A stretch of 64,000 nt of DNA from Argopecten irradians (taxonomy: Eukaryota > Mollusca > Bivalvia > Pectinida > Pectinidae): assembly GCF_041381155.1 (NCBI RefSeq), contig NC_091134.1, positions 9,704,755 to 9,768,754 on the forward strand. The letters are read 5' to 3'. This document shows, in pieces, positions 35,801 to 48,781 of this stretch; the first letter of the stretch is position 1; each line of letters starts with the position of its first letter. The position numbers were made by a program, and so were the translations under genes. The notes beneath the pieces are model-generated. The model was not told where the DNA came from, ran no database searches, and saw only the letters and a program-made list of their open reading frames with translations.

Positions 35801-38800
35801 AGATGAAAAGGTTTGCCTATATACATATGATATGACTACATATTTATATATAAATATAGGTATTGTGGACATGACTTACGGCGGTGGTCTCACATGTCAG
35901 ACGAAAGTCGCTTGTATACATATATATGTAAACACTGGGGACGAAACCCAGCCTAAACCAGGTTACTTATGTATACATAAATTTAAGACATCCTTTTCCA
36001 TAAGGGAACTAAAGGTTTTTTCTAATCTTTAATTTTTTAGACTGAAACAAAACGGAATGTATGCCTCTTCGTGTCAACATTTTCATTAAAAAGATTTGAT
36101 ATAGTACATGTAAATCAGTATATATAAAAGGTTAATTAAAAAAACGTTAAAAATGAACCAACCGGAAGTTAGAAGGGAACATTTTAAGAATCAAAGAAAG
36201 TTCTAGGTTTAGTATATCCATCCACTGGAATTTGTCGTTCGAATTTATAGTTCAATTATTAGAATATAAGAAAAACCGTCAAAGGGTATATTTATTGATT
36301 GTTGATCAAGTTTTCCCTTGAAATTAACTCCGAACTTCACATAATTTCCACGTTTTGTGAATGTTGTCAACGAAGAGGGGATCGCTTACGCTCTTGAAAC
36401 GCTGTGTTCTATCCTTCTGTGACTTATTCATAAAACTGTGGAACATGTTTTCAGTTCTAGATTTATTGTTGATTATTTGGGATAAACTGTTTGTGTTGGT
36501 TGATTAACAGTTCACACCGCGTTGGAAGGACTTTAATTATCATTAACTTCAAAACAGAGTCATATGACTTCTAACAGCTCAAACAATACATTGTCAATAA
36601 CAAACTGTTTAATGGCGTGTTTATGGTCTCCGAGAATAAACATATCCCATGTTTAAGTTATAGAGTTATGACGTCATAAAACTCCAATGTTTACATCATA
36701 GAATGTTTACATCACCAATAGAAATCTTTTGTATATCAAGGCAACTCTTTACCTCCTCTTAAATTTTAGGGTCATTTTGCGAATAAAAAGGTTATGTGGG
36801 ACATTAAAGATTCTGTACTTTGTTCTTTTATAGGAGGATCAAATGCGTATATAGCTTATCTTCTCTCCACTCTAAGGTGTCGAGGTGATTAAAGTCGGAA
36901 GGACCGTAAAAAGGCGGTCACCGTGCTCTCCATGACACCACAATAACAACATCGTGTTAGGGTCGCACGAAAACGTATGGCTTTCTGAACAGAAAATCGG
37001 AATTTATAATACTGCATTAAAGTATATTTATATTTGGGTAGGTAGGCATTGCTTGGTGAGCATAAGCGCACAAATATAATGTGTACTTTCTCAATATTAA
37101 TGTAAATACATTTGTATGCAGCCCACACTCACCATCTTACAGTAATGATATTGTCCGCAAACTAGTTTGAGTGTGTGACAGAATTGAGACACGTCACTTC
37201 ACTTCGGGATTCATTCAAATTCAATTTATCTTGCGCTGTGCTCAATGTTTGATATCAGTAAATCATTTGAATATATAAACTATGCAGTGAAGTTTTAGAA
37301 CCATTGACGTTGTCTTATTGGAACAATGAACACTTTCATATTGATAATGGTTTAAAAGTCATTATTTTTGTCTTTATTGCTTAAGGTGGTATAAAGTGTC
37401 TGTTGAAATATGTAATGGTGTCATTGCTATTATTTTGGGATATTCAACAGATACACAAATATATATACAAATATACACATAGAAACTATAGTTTTATTGC
37501 CAATGTATGGTTACCAATGAGTTTCAAATAAGTGTACAACATCGTATAACAATATTATATTAGTATCAATAAATTTAACCCACAGAATAGCCTTGCTAAG
37601 ACCATCACACGAATACACACAATTATATGATGGCATGCATACTGCTAGAGCGGTCATGTTGGTCTTGAAAACATTTCTGACCTAAGAAAGACAAGTTAAA
37701 TCTCCACAAAAGGTTTCGCATCGTTGTGTGAAGCTTGCCACATTAGGTAGAGAACTGTATTGTAAATAGATAAGACCTTTCCGAACACCCTGGGACTTTA
37801 ATGTCTTATACATACGACTTTATTTACACGGAGTACTGTTTAATGTCCGGGTCCACTATTTTTCTCGGTAACAGAAAACGTGCGATGGCAAAATTAACGC
37901 CAATGATGTATTGTGTCCGAAAGAAATGACCGCCGTTTGACCAGTCGTAAAACGAGCAATTTCTTCATTTAGAGAGTATCTTTGAAATCTGTTTACAAAG
38001 TTTACTGTCTTGTGATAAACCTAATAGTCGTTTGATGGGAGTAATTCCAGCTGGTAATTGCCGTTTTTTGGGTCACCAAATCTCCATTCTTTTGGACGCT
38101 CCGGGCGACACTCTCTCAATACTAAGGCTTGGAAAGTTAGTACACTAGAGGTATTAGCTTTGAATGTATTCCTTTGACAAAGGTCACGACAAGGTCAGCT
38201 ATTTGACCCCTACAAAGAAGCTGCAGGCACCCCTTCTGAATACCTTATTTAAGGATTATATCTTCTTTTCATTAATTTGTTATCACATTAAAGATGTAAT
38301 CACACGTTCAGATAACTCTATTACTATAAGAATCTTTCATATGTGGATATAAAGGATAGTGATATTATATGCGAGGGTCACAAAATATTGTAAAATTCCA
38401 GGCTTGCCGAGGGTTGACAACATTTTGTGTTCCACAGAGTAGAATATCCCTATGCTTCATATCCATGTATGATTGATTTTTTCTCATAGCTTGCCGTTTT
38501 ATTGCAATTTTACAACAATGAATTGTGTAAGTACATGTATGAGATAAATTTTTAAATTGTACTTCGGAATTACGGTACAACAATAAATATCTAAGTTTCT
38601 TCTGTTTATTGATGTTTTCCCAGCAACCAAATACCATACTATTTCGTTGTCCTTTTTAAGGCACCACAAAGCAAACGAGAGGGGTGAAACGAGTGCGCCT
38701 TATCTGGGGCCACTCTAGATCTGTTTGCACAATTGCGTGTCTGCATAAATTATGACATCAAAATGTATAAACACGTACGATTCACTTAACTTTGCATATA

Positions 38801-41800
38801 TAAAAATTCAGACATTGTGTATTTTAGTCCTCATATTGTCATTACGAATACGTTTTTATAACCATTCCTGCATATCTAATACTTGAAGTACTTTAAGAGT
38901 GTCTGTTTGCGATTTTCTTCTTAAACACGAAATGCATATATGATTTATAACCACTATAAGAACACTGTTTACTTTTATAATTACTGTAAAGTGTGATTGG
39001 GTTTCATTGAGTTCATCTGACATATATCTTAATTATATTAAGAGGGGACATTAATTAAACACACAGAAAATTCAAATATAAAAACAAACCACCGATTGGT
39101 TCATTCAACCCACCAATAATAGAAAAGGAGGCACGCGTGGTGACCAGGTAGTTAAAATGCATCAATGTTTTGTCACGAGCCTTTTTTATACCACACCAAA
39201 CAATGCTAAAATTGACCTCATACCAATGGGTACCCTCTAGCAGAATGTAAATATGTTTATTCAATGATTTCTTCTGAAATAAATAATTCAAAGCAAACTG
39301 TATGACTCGTTATTTTTAAGTACACATTTTTGCGTAATGTCAAGAGAGAACTGAAACGCGGATTTATATTCTACTGATCGCTAATTTATGTAATCGTGAC
39401 CTAGGAAGCCGCAAAAATTTATATCCGTAAAAATAAAGTGTTTTTACAGTATTTGAGTTATTTATCTGAAACAGAAAATATACAAGATATGATAAGGGAA
39501 CGGACAAACAAAACAACAACAAAAACAAAACAAAAAACCCAAAACAAATACACATTTTATTAATCTAATCAGGGTATACCTTCCCTTCTCAAATATATTT
39601 AATAGAGATAATTTCATCGTCAATCATTAACATGCTTTGTCATGGTACATCTGTTTTGAATATTATTACGATAATTAGTATGGTATGATACTTTTTATAT
39701 TGAACAGTGATGACACTATTCATTGAACCTCCACAATGTATATGGCGATTGACAGGGTCATCCATCATGTTAAAATAGACAGACATTCATGTTACATGTA
39801 TAGAACAATACAAAGAACATCTGCTTAGTGTTGTCTGCTTAGTGTTGACGTCAACTTTAATACTAAGTATATGAAACTGTTTGGTTGAAAATATAGCTAT
39901 TGATGTTATAGAGGAAACTATACACAAAGAACATACATGGAATGGCTGATTACAATACAATTCTATTTACGAACGGTCAAATAGCTGTTCTTAGGTTCTT
40001 AGATTTGTTCTATAACATTGCGTAAAATACGACACCTTTCTATACCCTTATCTATTAGTGAAAGCAATCCTCCGAAACCTCGACAATTAATGTGCATGTG
40101 CCACTCGACTAAATCGTGTAATACCGTGTGTTATGTCAGAGTTATATTTAAAAATGAAAACATACCTCTATAATTGGGTTGCTGCATACATTCTTAAATA
40201 CTATAGAAGGCTATAACCGGCCAAATTCTAGATTATGATATTCACCTGAATTCTGCATTTGATCAAACATGATCTTGAAACTTGAAATGAAATGCCAACT
40301 ATAAAAAACTGACAGTAAAGCATACGTGATAATATCAGCAAATGAGTTATAGATAATATATGTAATTATTAAAAAGTCAATATTCATCTTTTTCCTTTTT
40401 GTGTTTTCAGGATTCAAGTTACTATAACGGAAGTCAGGTAACAGAGTCCAACGGTGACCTAACGGGTAGTGGCGAACCGGAAGAAGATCGTGGAGAATGG
40501 GGAAGCAAGTGGGAGTTCATCCTTTCCTGCATTGGTTTATCTGTGGGCCTCGGAAATGTGTGGAGGTTCCCGTATCTGGCGTACGATAATGGTGGAGGTA
40601 CGACAAATTATTATCCATATTATGTCTTCTAATAATTCGAAATTTATTGCGTTTTCGCTCATTATTCGAACACTCAAATAACTCGAAGTTTTATCACGGT
40701 CCCTTCGAGTTCGTATTACCCGAGTTCCACTTTATATCATTTCGTAAACTTGAAATTTATTTTGCGTTATTTTAAGTTTTAGTCATACCAAAATAAATGG
40801 ATTCAACGAGGGACAATCAACTGCTAGTCTATTACTGTACACTTTCATGATTTGGCGTAAAACGAACAAATCTCAAGATTATATTTTTGACATATAAAAA
40901 AATGGAGTTGAAAATTCATGTTAAAACTGGCATATTGTCAATCATTCGAAACGTCATGTAATTACAAATATTACAAAATGTAGCATAAAACACAAATAAT
41001 AATCAACAAAATAAGGATGCTGTGTCGGTATATATAATAAAGATACATGCTCGGTCATGATCATGTCTTTAATGATGATACACATGTCTGCCGTAAGGTG
41101 ATTTCAAACTTTAACAAAAACACTGACAAAAATCACATCTTAGCCCCAGGCGATGTAGAATACCAAATCACAAAATTATACGAAACAATACACAACACAA
41201 ACACACGTAAACAATAATGTTTCCGTCAGCTGTCGTTTAATATTGCTCTATCATTGTGGTATGCGCCCGCGGCAACTTTCTGAACCGTGACCAACGATAG
41301 ACGGTGCATCCAATCGTGAACCATCGGGACTTTACGTTTTAGTTTTCGAAAAGTGCCGATTATTCATGTACCATGTCACGGGAAGCAACACAATACACGC
41401 AGAATTAGTATAATTTACAATAAAAGTTAATTTATATTTGTTATGGTTTACTGAAAAATATCTTTATACACTGCAACATAGATAATTTTGAAACGATATT
41501 GAAGACGAGACTGTTTCAAGCTTATTCAGAAGGAAGCAAGTCATAAAATGGATGAATTAGAAATACCTATAGCGTACACGACAAAATACATAGGTCTAAA
41601 GTCATAAATTGTCATAAAATTTTGAAAAAATGGCAGGTCAAAGATCGCTAATATTCCCCCTTTTTTGTTCGAAATTATATTAATTTTGAAAAAAAAGTTG
41701 CCTTTAGTTATGACGTCATTTTATCTCACACAGCCGCCTTCGTGATAGCGTATCTGGTGCTGCAGTTCCTGATCGGTAAACCAATGTACTTTATGGAGCT

Positions 41801-44800
41801 TGTGATGGGACAGTACTCAGGGAAAGGACCAACTGCCGTCTGGAACATGAATCCATGTGCGAAAGGTAAACATTAATTACGGTAGGACTCTAACAAACGG
41901 TACCCATTTTAATTATTATACGTATTGATCATTTATTAATGCAGGCATTGTAAATTCATGTTTGATTCATCTCAAAGCAATTGCAGTATTTGTTAAGGTA
42001 GATGATACTGGCGTAGGAATAAAGTGGTCAATATTTCGACAAATGATATTGAATAATTTGTCAAACACAAAGAAGAGAGCTACGTAAACGAAATCACTGT
42101 GTGCATATCTGATTAAGTAATAATTATGCTCAATCATGGGCTTGATAAAGTCTTGAATACGTTAATCAACATAACAGTATCAATTAATTACGTACGCCTA
42201 AGGGGATTTATTTTACAGTTATTATTATCCAACGGGAATTAAACATAATGGAATAAAAATGGATTATAATGTTCAAAAATATCTTACGTCATTTCGTCAT
42301 GTATCTACAACTTTTATATCTTCTTTAATGCTATCACTAGATTGTGGAAATTCCCGTATGTTAGATTTTATTCATACATATTACCGGTATTACTTAAGAG
42401 GAGGGATCGCCCTCATATAAGGATCTTTCAGTCGGAGGAAACCGGAGTGGACTTTAAATGAAAGCATGAACGCAACCCCATTATCTTACATGTTTAGTTA
42501 GTTAACGTACTTGATTAAAACATCACATTTAACTGTTGCCTCAGTCTTTTATCGACAGATTTTGTTTGCACGACGACCTTGTTTCATAAAGTATATATTT
42601 TTAAATCAGGAAAAATATGGAACTTGTCTTTCTATAGATATATGTTTGTGTTTGCAGGCATTGGTATAGCTATGGCCCTGATTTCACTGGTGGTTGCCAT
42701 CTACTACAATGTTATCATGGCCTATACATTATTCTACTTCTTCTCCTCTATGCAGAAGACATTACCTTGGACCGTCTGTAAACCGGTAAATATGGTCCTG
42801 ATCCTAAATTGTAAAATACTTCACAACATTTTCAGCTTAGAACGATGATACATACTTTATAAACTATATATTTAAACACTGACTGATTGAGTGTGTAGCG
42901 ACATGTCATTCAATAAATGCACTGTCCTATGTTGGGTTTTTATTACTTAAATCGAAAAGTGTCCTCATTCAATGAATTTTATATATAACAAAAATCAAAA
43001 ATACTTTTGTACCATTATTTTGATTCTGTACTGTACATGGATATCAAATATTGTCTTTATCTTGATCTTTAGATTGAAAATTACCGCATATAAACCACAT
43101 GCTCTTTACGGTATTCCGCTATTACTTGCGATAGTCCTTCAACAAATATATAATTTAGCTAGATCTGTTACATGTACAGTTACGGAAGTAGAAGATAGTA
43201 AAAGTTTTCATTTTGTTTATGCTTTTGATTTAGGAATGGTTGCCAGATGGCTGTGTTGAGCAGACGGTAAAGAAAATGTCATACTGTGTTGCAAATGTTA
43301 CTGCGAATGAGATATTGGGTGTGTGTCGTTGTACCGGGAATGCTACCTTTGACAACAGTCTCTTTGATGCGGGATTCAACTGTACTAATGCTACTTACCA
43401 GGGGGATTCACCAATCCCTGTGGCACAATTCTACTTCGAGTAAGTGTTTCAATACACCGGATCATAGAAATTATTTTAGGCAAATAACAACATATACTAA
43501 GGATAGAACATTTTATGCACATTCTATTGACCATTCTAGTGGGTTTTTTTGTAATTTACGCTTAGTTTTAAGTCGGCAATACATTTAATATCCTATCAAT
43601 TCATGTTTTCTACGTTATCAGTTTGTGTTCGTTTTTTCCTTATCCAGCCGAGATGTCCTAGATAAAGCTCCTACTCTTAGCAACGACAACATTGGCGCCC
43701 CCTTGTGGAAATTGGCACTTTGTCTGCTTTTATCCTGGATAATCGTAGTTCTCTGTCTGATCAAGGGAGTTAAATCATCCGGCAAGGTATGTCGTATATC
43801 CTATATAAACCAACTAATATTCGTGGGTGATTTAAATACGTGTATTTTGTTGGAATTACGTTATTAATAATGTAATTTAATTTAATTTGGTTATTAGTTA
43901 TTAACACTAGAAAATCACCGCTAAAACGTATGAACTACAAGTATATGTATACATCTTATAGGGCGTTTTAACCAAATCTATCAACGATAAAAAAAGCGAC
44001 ATGAAGTCGTTGTGAAAAAGGTATTAGACGTTAAAACTGCGATATTTAGTTCACAGTAGCTTAATGGCTTGTACAAGGTAATGGTTTTGATTTCGTACAA
44101 CTCATTATAACAGGATATATTGCTTTCTATGAATGCAGCTAAATTTAATGCGGTTCAGATTACATTTGGAAATTCAGTAGGTAAAGGGATAATATTTTCA
44201 AGCATCTTTAAGAATTCTAGCATTCTATATGAGGTAGCGAAACATTTAAGCATAATGGAGCATTCAAATATGTAAATCTACCACAATATGGAAATGTTGT
44301 ATCAAACTAACATCGTGGCTTGCCGATAACTACATCGATGTATTCTGATGTTATTCTTAGTAAAATCTTGAAATCTTGAAGTTATGAAGTAAACACAAAC
44401 TCATAGCGTATAATAGTGTCTTTTAATAAATCTGATATAAGCACGTTGATGCATAGATACGGGACAACTTTATTAAAGATAATATTTAACAAATGACCGT
44501 GGAATTCATTGTAATATACAGGTGGTGTACTTCACTGCTACCTTTCCTTATGTGATTCTCCTGATCCTGTTGGTCCGCGGAGCTACCCTTGATGGTGCTA
44601 TTGATGGTGTAATCTATTTCATCGTCCCAAAATGGGAAAAACTACTCGATGTCAATGTAAGTATATGAGACATTAAGTCTATGAACGTCTTTAAGAAAAT
44701 AACTTACATATCGACAGTTAAACTTTTAATATATATTTACGTTATTACATTGGCACAAGTCCAAGCTTAAACTGGGTTTAATGATCATCTGCAAAAGTTT

Positions 44801-47800
44801 AAGCGCTCTTTTCGTAAGGGACCTATGTCTACTCAATTGATTAACGTTTTAGTGGTATTTGGTGTTTAATTTTATCTACTTTGTTTTGATTTCTGTATCT
44901 ATAGCCTAACATGTCTATTGTAATATTTAGTTGATTGTGTACAATTATTTTTCATTTCTTTTTTTCATGCAAATATCAAATACCATCCCAACGTTTAACA
45001 AATTCCCTTGCATGCGTAGTTGTGAATTACTCTTACTATCGAAATTTTATATTATGTAGATGTGACCTATTATCTTTAATATCCTTTGTAGGTGTGGGTA
45101 GCAGCAGCTGGACAGATGTTTTTCTCTCTCAGTGTGTCTTTTGGAGGTATCATAATGTTCGGCAGTTATAACAAGTTCAGCAATAATGTCTATGGGTAAG
45201 TCTCCATATCAGACGATGAAGTAAATATAAATTTTACGAAATAAGCATGAACAAATATGCATGGCGTTTCTCTCTAAAATTAAACGTACAGCATATTAAA
45301 TGAATGAGAAATGGACTGTTTGAAAGATTCTGTAGTTATTAAGAGTTAAAAGTCGAAAACCTCGTTATTACATTATGTTAAAAGAAAATGATGGATACAT
45401 GTACATGTTTCGCTGCGAAATGAATACACATCTTATAAATATGTTTAATAACTGAACATAAAAAAGATAGAGTGTCAATAAGGGTTCTATGGAGTGAATA
45501 TGCTGCCGATTAATTATTATTATCAATGCTTGATTTTGATATGCCTTGTTTTTCCAGTGACGCCATGTTGATAGCTGTGATGGATATTGTTACTAGTATT
45601 ATCGCAGGGTTTGTCATTTTTACCACTTTTGGTGGAATGGCTAAGGAGATAGGTGTGGGAGTCGAAGATGTGGCTAAATCAGGTAATTACACATGACCTA
45701 CGCTGTGACCTAGAATAGCAATTGTTGTATATCATATACGGGCTGATCTTCTTAACTTATTGCTCTTAATGTGTATTTTTTTTATAATTATTAGGCAATG
45801 TTTAGTCCTGTAAGTAGGAGACATGTGCATGCTGCAAGCTTTATAGACTAATACACCAGCGGAATGAGTTATAATGATTTTTGTATCAGTTTATTACGTG
45901 AACACCCTTTATCATATCTTCAATTCAATCTTTCAATAATGACATTGTTTGGACTTTTTGACTGACTGCTTCTGATATTTCTACATATATTTTTTTATAA
46001 CTTGATAATGATATTTTCTTTAGGGTATGGCCTGGCGTTCGTTGCTTATCCTGAGGCGTTGTCAAATCTACCGCCGTCACAACTCTGGTCAGTCCTCTTC
46101 TTCTTCATGTTGTTCACGCTGGGACTAGACAGTGAGGTAGGCATAGATACAAGGCGCTTAATACAACATTACATACAATATCAGATTTTGATAAAATATA
46201 GAAAGGGAAATAATTTTCTACAAAAGCAAGTGTTTGCAACACAGTAGTGTCAATTTTAAATTGAAAGAATATACATTTCACAATTTATACCGTTATTTCA
46301 TTTATTTAATTTGTTTTAACGGTATGTTGCAGTTCGCGCTTTTGGAAACCGTCTTGACCTGTATCCAGGACGAGTTCCCTCACCTGAGAAAGTACAAAAG
46401 CCAAATGTGTGTCGGTCTTGGAATTATCCTCTTCTTCCTTGCTTTACCGTGTGTCACACCTGTAAGTATTTATGAACTGACCAAAGTGATATCCGAAGCC
46501 TCTTCCTAACATGCTCAAAATTAAATCAAGAATAATGGTGCACGGAATACTGTGAAAATTTGTGTTGCAATCTAGTGCCGACATTCATCTATGGAGAACT
46601 TCACAATATTTGCAAGCTTATTTTGCCTCGCCTAGACTGCTTTGTATTCATTGTCTATTATTACGAGGGAGGACATTTTCAGAATTACACTAGTAGCTTA
46701 ATGAAACATGTTATAATTAATTTTGAAGTAACACCGTCATGAAATAACATGTGATTGGAAGTGAATGATTTACTGATTATCATTTTATTGATGTGGTAAT
46801 GTGAATATATTTATTTTCACCAATTAATGGCGTGTTCAAGGTAAACGACTACATTATTACAATTCAGTTTCGCGATTAACAGTTTCAACTAACTGTAGTA
46901 AGCAATGCTATACATATAACCAACAATGTAACCGTTCATTATTCCGTAAATAAATTAATCCAAATGCTATTTTACCTTGTTACTACCAGGCCGGAGATTA
47001 CATTGTTGGATTAATGGATCACTACGGTGCTGACTTCTCTGTACTATTTGTTGCTTCCTGTGAGTGTATAGCTGTCATGTGGGTTTATGGTAAGTTCATC
47101 TTTATAAATTAGACACGTTTTATCCAGATTTACGCATTCGGAGAAATATGAAAGCATTTATAAGTAAATTCATTTTAGTCATTTGGTATTGAAAGTTTCT
47201 TATGACTTGATAAGGTTATTTGCACTTGTTTTATAATATTTAGAAATTAACCTTTTCATATGTGTATGCTTTGAATGTTACAGGCGCCAAAAGGTTTATG
47301 AAGAATGTAGAATATATGTTGGGATACCCACCAAGACCAAAAGTTTATTGGCTGTTTTGCTGGATTGGTTGTTCACCTATACTGATCGCGGTAAGTTTGA
47401 TTACATTTAATATACCTAACCCTAAAGCTCATAGTACGTGGTATATAGCTCTATCAAATATAGTATATTAAAAAATAACTATTGAGTAAGTTATTTTCGC
47501 CACCACGTAATGTTTATCGTTTATTGTATAATTGTGTCGACGTATCATGGAAATCAAAATCAAGGCGGTTTTTATGTCGTAACTAAATTAACTTGTTGGT
47601 ATTAGTTACCTTGCTTATGTGCCATATTTTAGTAAATATCTTATTAGTTATGTCGCCTTTCCAAGATTAACAAGACTTAACTGATAAATCGACTTAATAA
47701 TCATAATATATTGACTTCTATAAAATATGTACGTTTTAGGGATATGATTATAGTTAAAAGTCGCCGTAATCCACATGACGTCAAGTCATCGTGATTTTCA

Positions 47801-48781
47801 CTATAAGTCGACTTAATTACCATGATAAGTCGACTGATCGTTATTATTTCGGCAAAATAAGTTAAGGAATGTTATACGATAGTAAGAATATGCCATCATA
47901 CTACGTAATTAGTTGAATTTTCCTGGATTTTTATATATTATCACTTTTCTAAATATGCAATAATTTTTGGAATAATATTTCTATACATGTATTCGTTTTC
48001 AAACTAATTGTGCTTTAGCGTTCATCATTGTTTGAAAAATATCTTGTTCATAATTATTTTAAACTTATTATGACAATGACATTGAAATATGGGATTTTTT
48101 CGTTGCAGGCATTGTTTATATACAGGATGGTACAATATAAACCTATAGAGATATCAGAAGATGTGCCCTATCCACAGTACGCCCAATCTATTGGATGGGT
48201 ACTCACGTGTTTTGTCATGTGTCCTATCCCCATCTACTTCGTGTACAAGTTCCTCCGAACTGAGGGCTCAATCGTACAAGTAAGTAACCATGTATTGGTT
48301 TGGATAATAGTATATCACTTTGAATGTTTAATTTAACACGTACAATATATGTGGTTATAATATTAACTTCGAAAACACATCGTTGTTATAATTTATTGCC
48401 ATATACTACTATAATGATCTGAACGTAGGTTCTTGCTTTTGGTTAAGAGAACAATATGTAACGTGTTTTATAAGAATCACAATGCAAATTGATTTAAGGA
48501 ACTATATAACATTTACATGTAGATTATCTTAATCTCCTTATGAAAAAATACAACCATTTGTATGAACTTAAAATGTATCTGTTTCTTAAGTGGAAGTTGT
48601 TAACGACATTTAATTTATAATGTGATATTTCAATTGTCTTTAAATCTTACAGCGACTGAAGGAGATTACGACACCGACAGAGGCCTGGGGACCTAATGAC
48701 GGAAGCGATAAGATAAAAATGTACCAACCAGAACCTGCCAGGAAATATGGTATTGACAACCCGAATTCAACACATATGTGA
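32842..48781 (+). CDS. SLC6 Na+/Cl- dependent transporter, glycine-transporter-like, complete
   Basis: Fifteen coding exons, all with GT..AG introns and compatible phases, join to a 650-residue protein: 32842-32889, 40411-40597, 41734-41865, 42658-42785, 43234-43439, 43648-43786, 44522-44656, 45092-45195, 45558-45682, 46024-46136, 46333-46461, 46990-47089, 47284-47390, 48109-48279, 48653-48781. The length is normal for SLC6. Members couple Na+ and Cl- gradients to uptake of amino acids or transmitters across the plasma membrane. Visible are 12 membrane segments, the TM1 signature [10 protein letters not shown] (residues 62-71), a long extracellular loop 2 with four N-glycosylation sequons (N186, N201, N214, N217), TM6 with [10 protein letters not shown] and SYNKF (335-354), and LGLDS in TM8 (434-438). 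TM1 has Gly where monoamine transporters have Asp, so an amino-acid substrate is likely. The EL4-TM8 block FVAYPEAL resembles glycine transporters. The exact substrate is inference. Confidence 0.95.
32890..40410 (+). other. SLC6 intron 1 (7.5 kb)
   Basis: Long AT-rich intron with donor GTAGGT and acceptor TTTTCAG. Apart from the palindrome at 38,337-38,473, I see no exon, RNA gene or transposon. The many short frames lack domain signals. Confidence 0.55.
38337..38473. mobile_element. Solo hairpin of the two-hairpin family, in SLC6 intron 1
   Basis: A 137-bp imperfect palindrome. The arms carry GGTCACAAAATATTGTAAAA and match hairpin 1 of the element at 30,058. The apex AGGCTTGCCGAGGG lies at 38,400-38,413. 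The similarity continues only to about 38,520, so the rest of the element is missing. Confidence 0.65.
40411..40597 (+). CDS. SLC6 exon 2 (N-tail and TM1)
   Basis: Residues 17-78 and the first base of codon 79. Acidic tail, then TM1 with [17 protein letters not shown], whose Asn65 is the conserved sodium-site residue of the family. Confidence 0.95.
41734..41865 (+). CDS. SLC6 exon 3 (TM2)
   Basis: Encodes [19 protein letters not shown], then [16 protein letters not shown]. After TM1 the usual family NGGGAF reads NGGAAF here. Confidence 0.95.
42658..42785 (+). CDS. SLC6 exon 4 (TM3)
   Basis: TM3 with [10 protein letters not shown], containing the conserved substrate-site Tyr, then the start of extracellular loop 2 (LPWTVCKP) with the first loop cysteine. 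Confidence 0.95.
43234..43439 (+). CDS. SLC6 exon 5 (extracellular loop 2)
   Basis: Residues 166-233 and two bases of codon 234. Cysteine-rich loop with four N-x-T sequons. The donor GTAAGT begins at 43,440, so the exon ends two bases into an Asp codon. Confidence 0.95.
43648..43786 (+). CDS. SLC6 exon 6 (end of EL2, TM4)
   Basis: RDVLDKAP followed by TM4 ([19 protein letters not shown]) and KGVKSSGK. Confidence 0.95.
44522..44656 (+). CDS. SLC6 exon 7 (TM5)
   Basis: [20 protein letters not shown], the conserved TM5 block, then the amphipathic EL3 segment to a phase 0 donor. Confidence 0.95.
45092..45195 (+). CDS. SLC6 exon 8 (TM6)
   Basis: [19 protein letters not shown] and GSYNKFSNN. The Ser of FFS is the sodium/chloride-site serine of the family and SFGG is the unwound centre of TM6. 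Confidence 0.95.
45558..45682 (+). CDS. SLC6 exon 9 (TM7)
   Basis: [20 protein letters not shown] and following residues, into extracellular loop 4. Confidence 0.95.
46024..46136 (+). CDS. SLC6 exon 10 (EL4, first half of TM8)
   Basis: [13 protein letters not shown], then [18 protein letters not shown]. Asp437-Ser438 form the Na2-site pair seen in monoamine and GABA transporters. Confidence 0.95.
46333..46461 (+). CDS. SLC6 exon 11 (TM8 end, TM9)
   Basis: [16 protein letters not shown] completes TM8 and the intracellular loop, then TM9. Confidence 0.95.
46990..47089 (+). CDS. SLC6 exon 12 (TM10)
   Basis: [17 protein letters not shown] followed by the hydrophobic TM10 and VMWVYG. Confidence 0.95.
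47284..47390 (+). CDS. SLC6 exon 13 (IL5, start of TM11)
   Basis: [16 protein letters not shown] is the conserved intracellular loop 5, then [14 protein letters not shown]. Confidence 0.95.
48109..48279 (+). CDS. SLC6 exon 14 (TM11 end, TM12)
   Basis: Residues 552-608: the end of TM11, [15 protein letters not shown] of TM12, and a basic juxtamembrane segment. Confidence 0.95.
48653..48781 (+). CDS. SLC6 exon 15 (C-tail, stop)
   Basis: 42-residue cytoplasmic tail ending PNSTHM and TGA at 48,779-48,781. Possible poly(A) signals AATAAA at 49,590 and 49,902. Confidence 0.93.
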   Translation, partial: RLKEITTPTEAWGPNDGSDKIKMYQPEPARKYGIDNPNSTHM

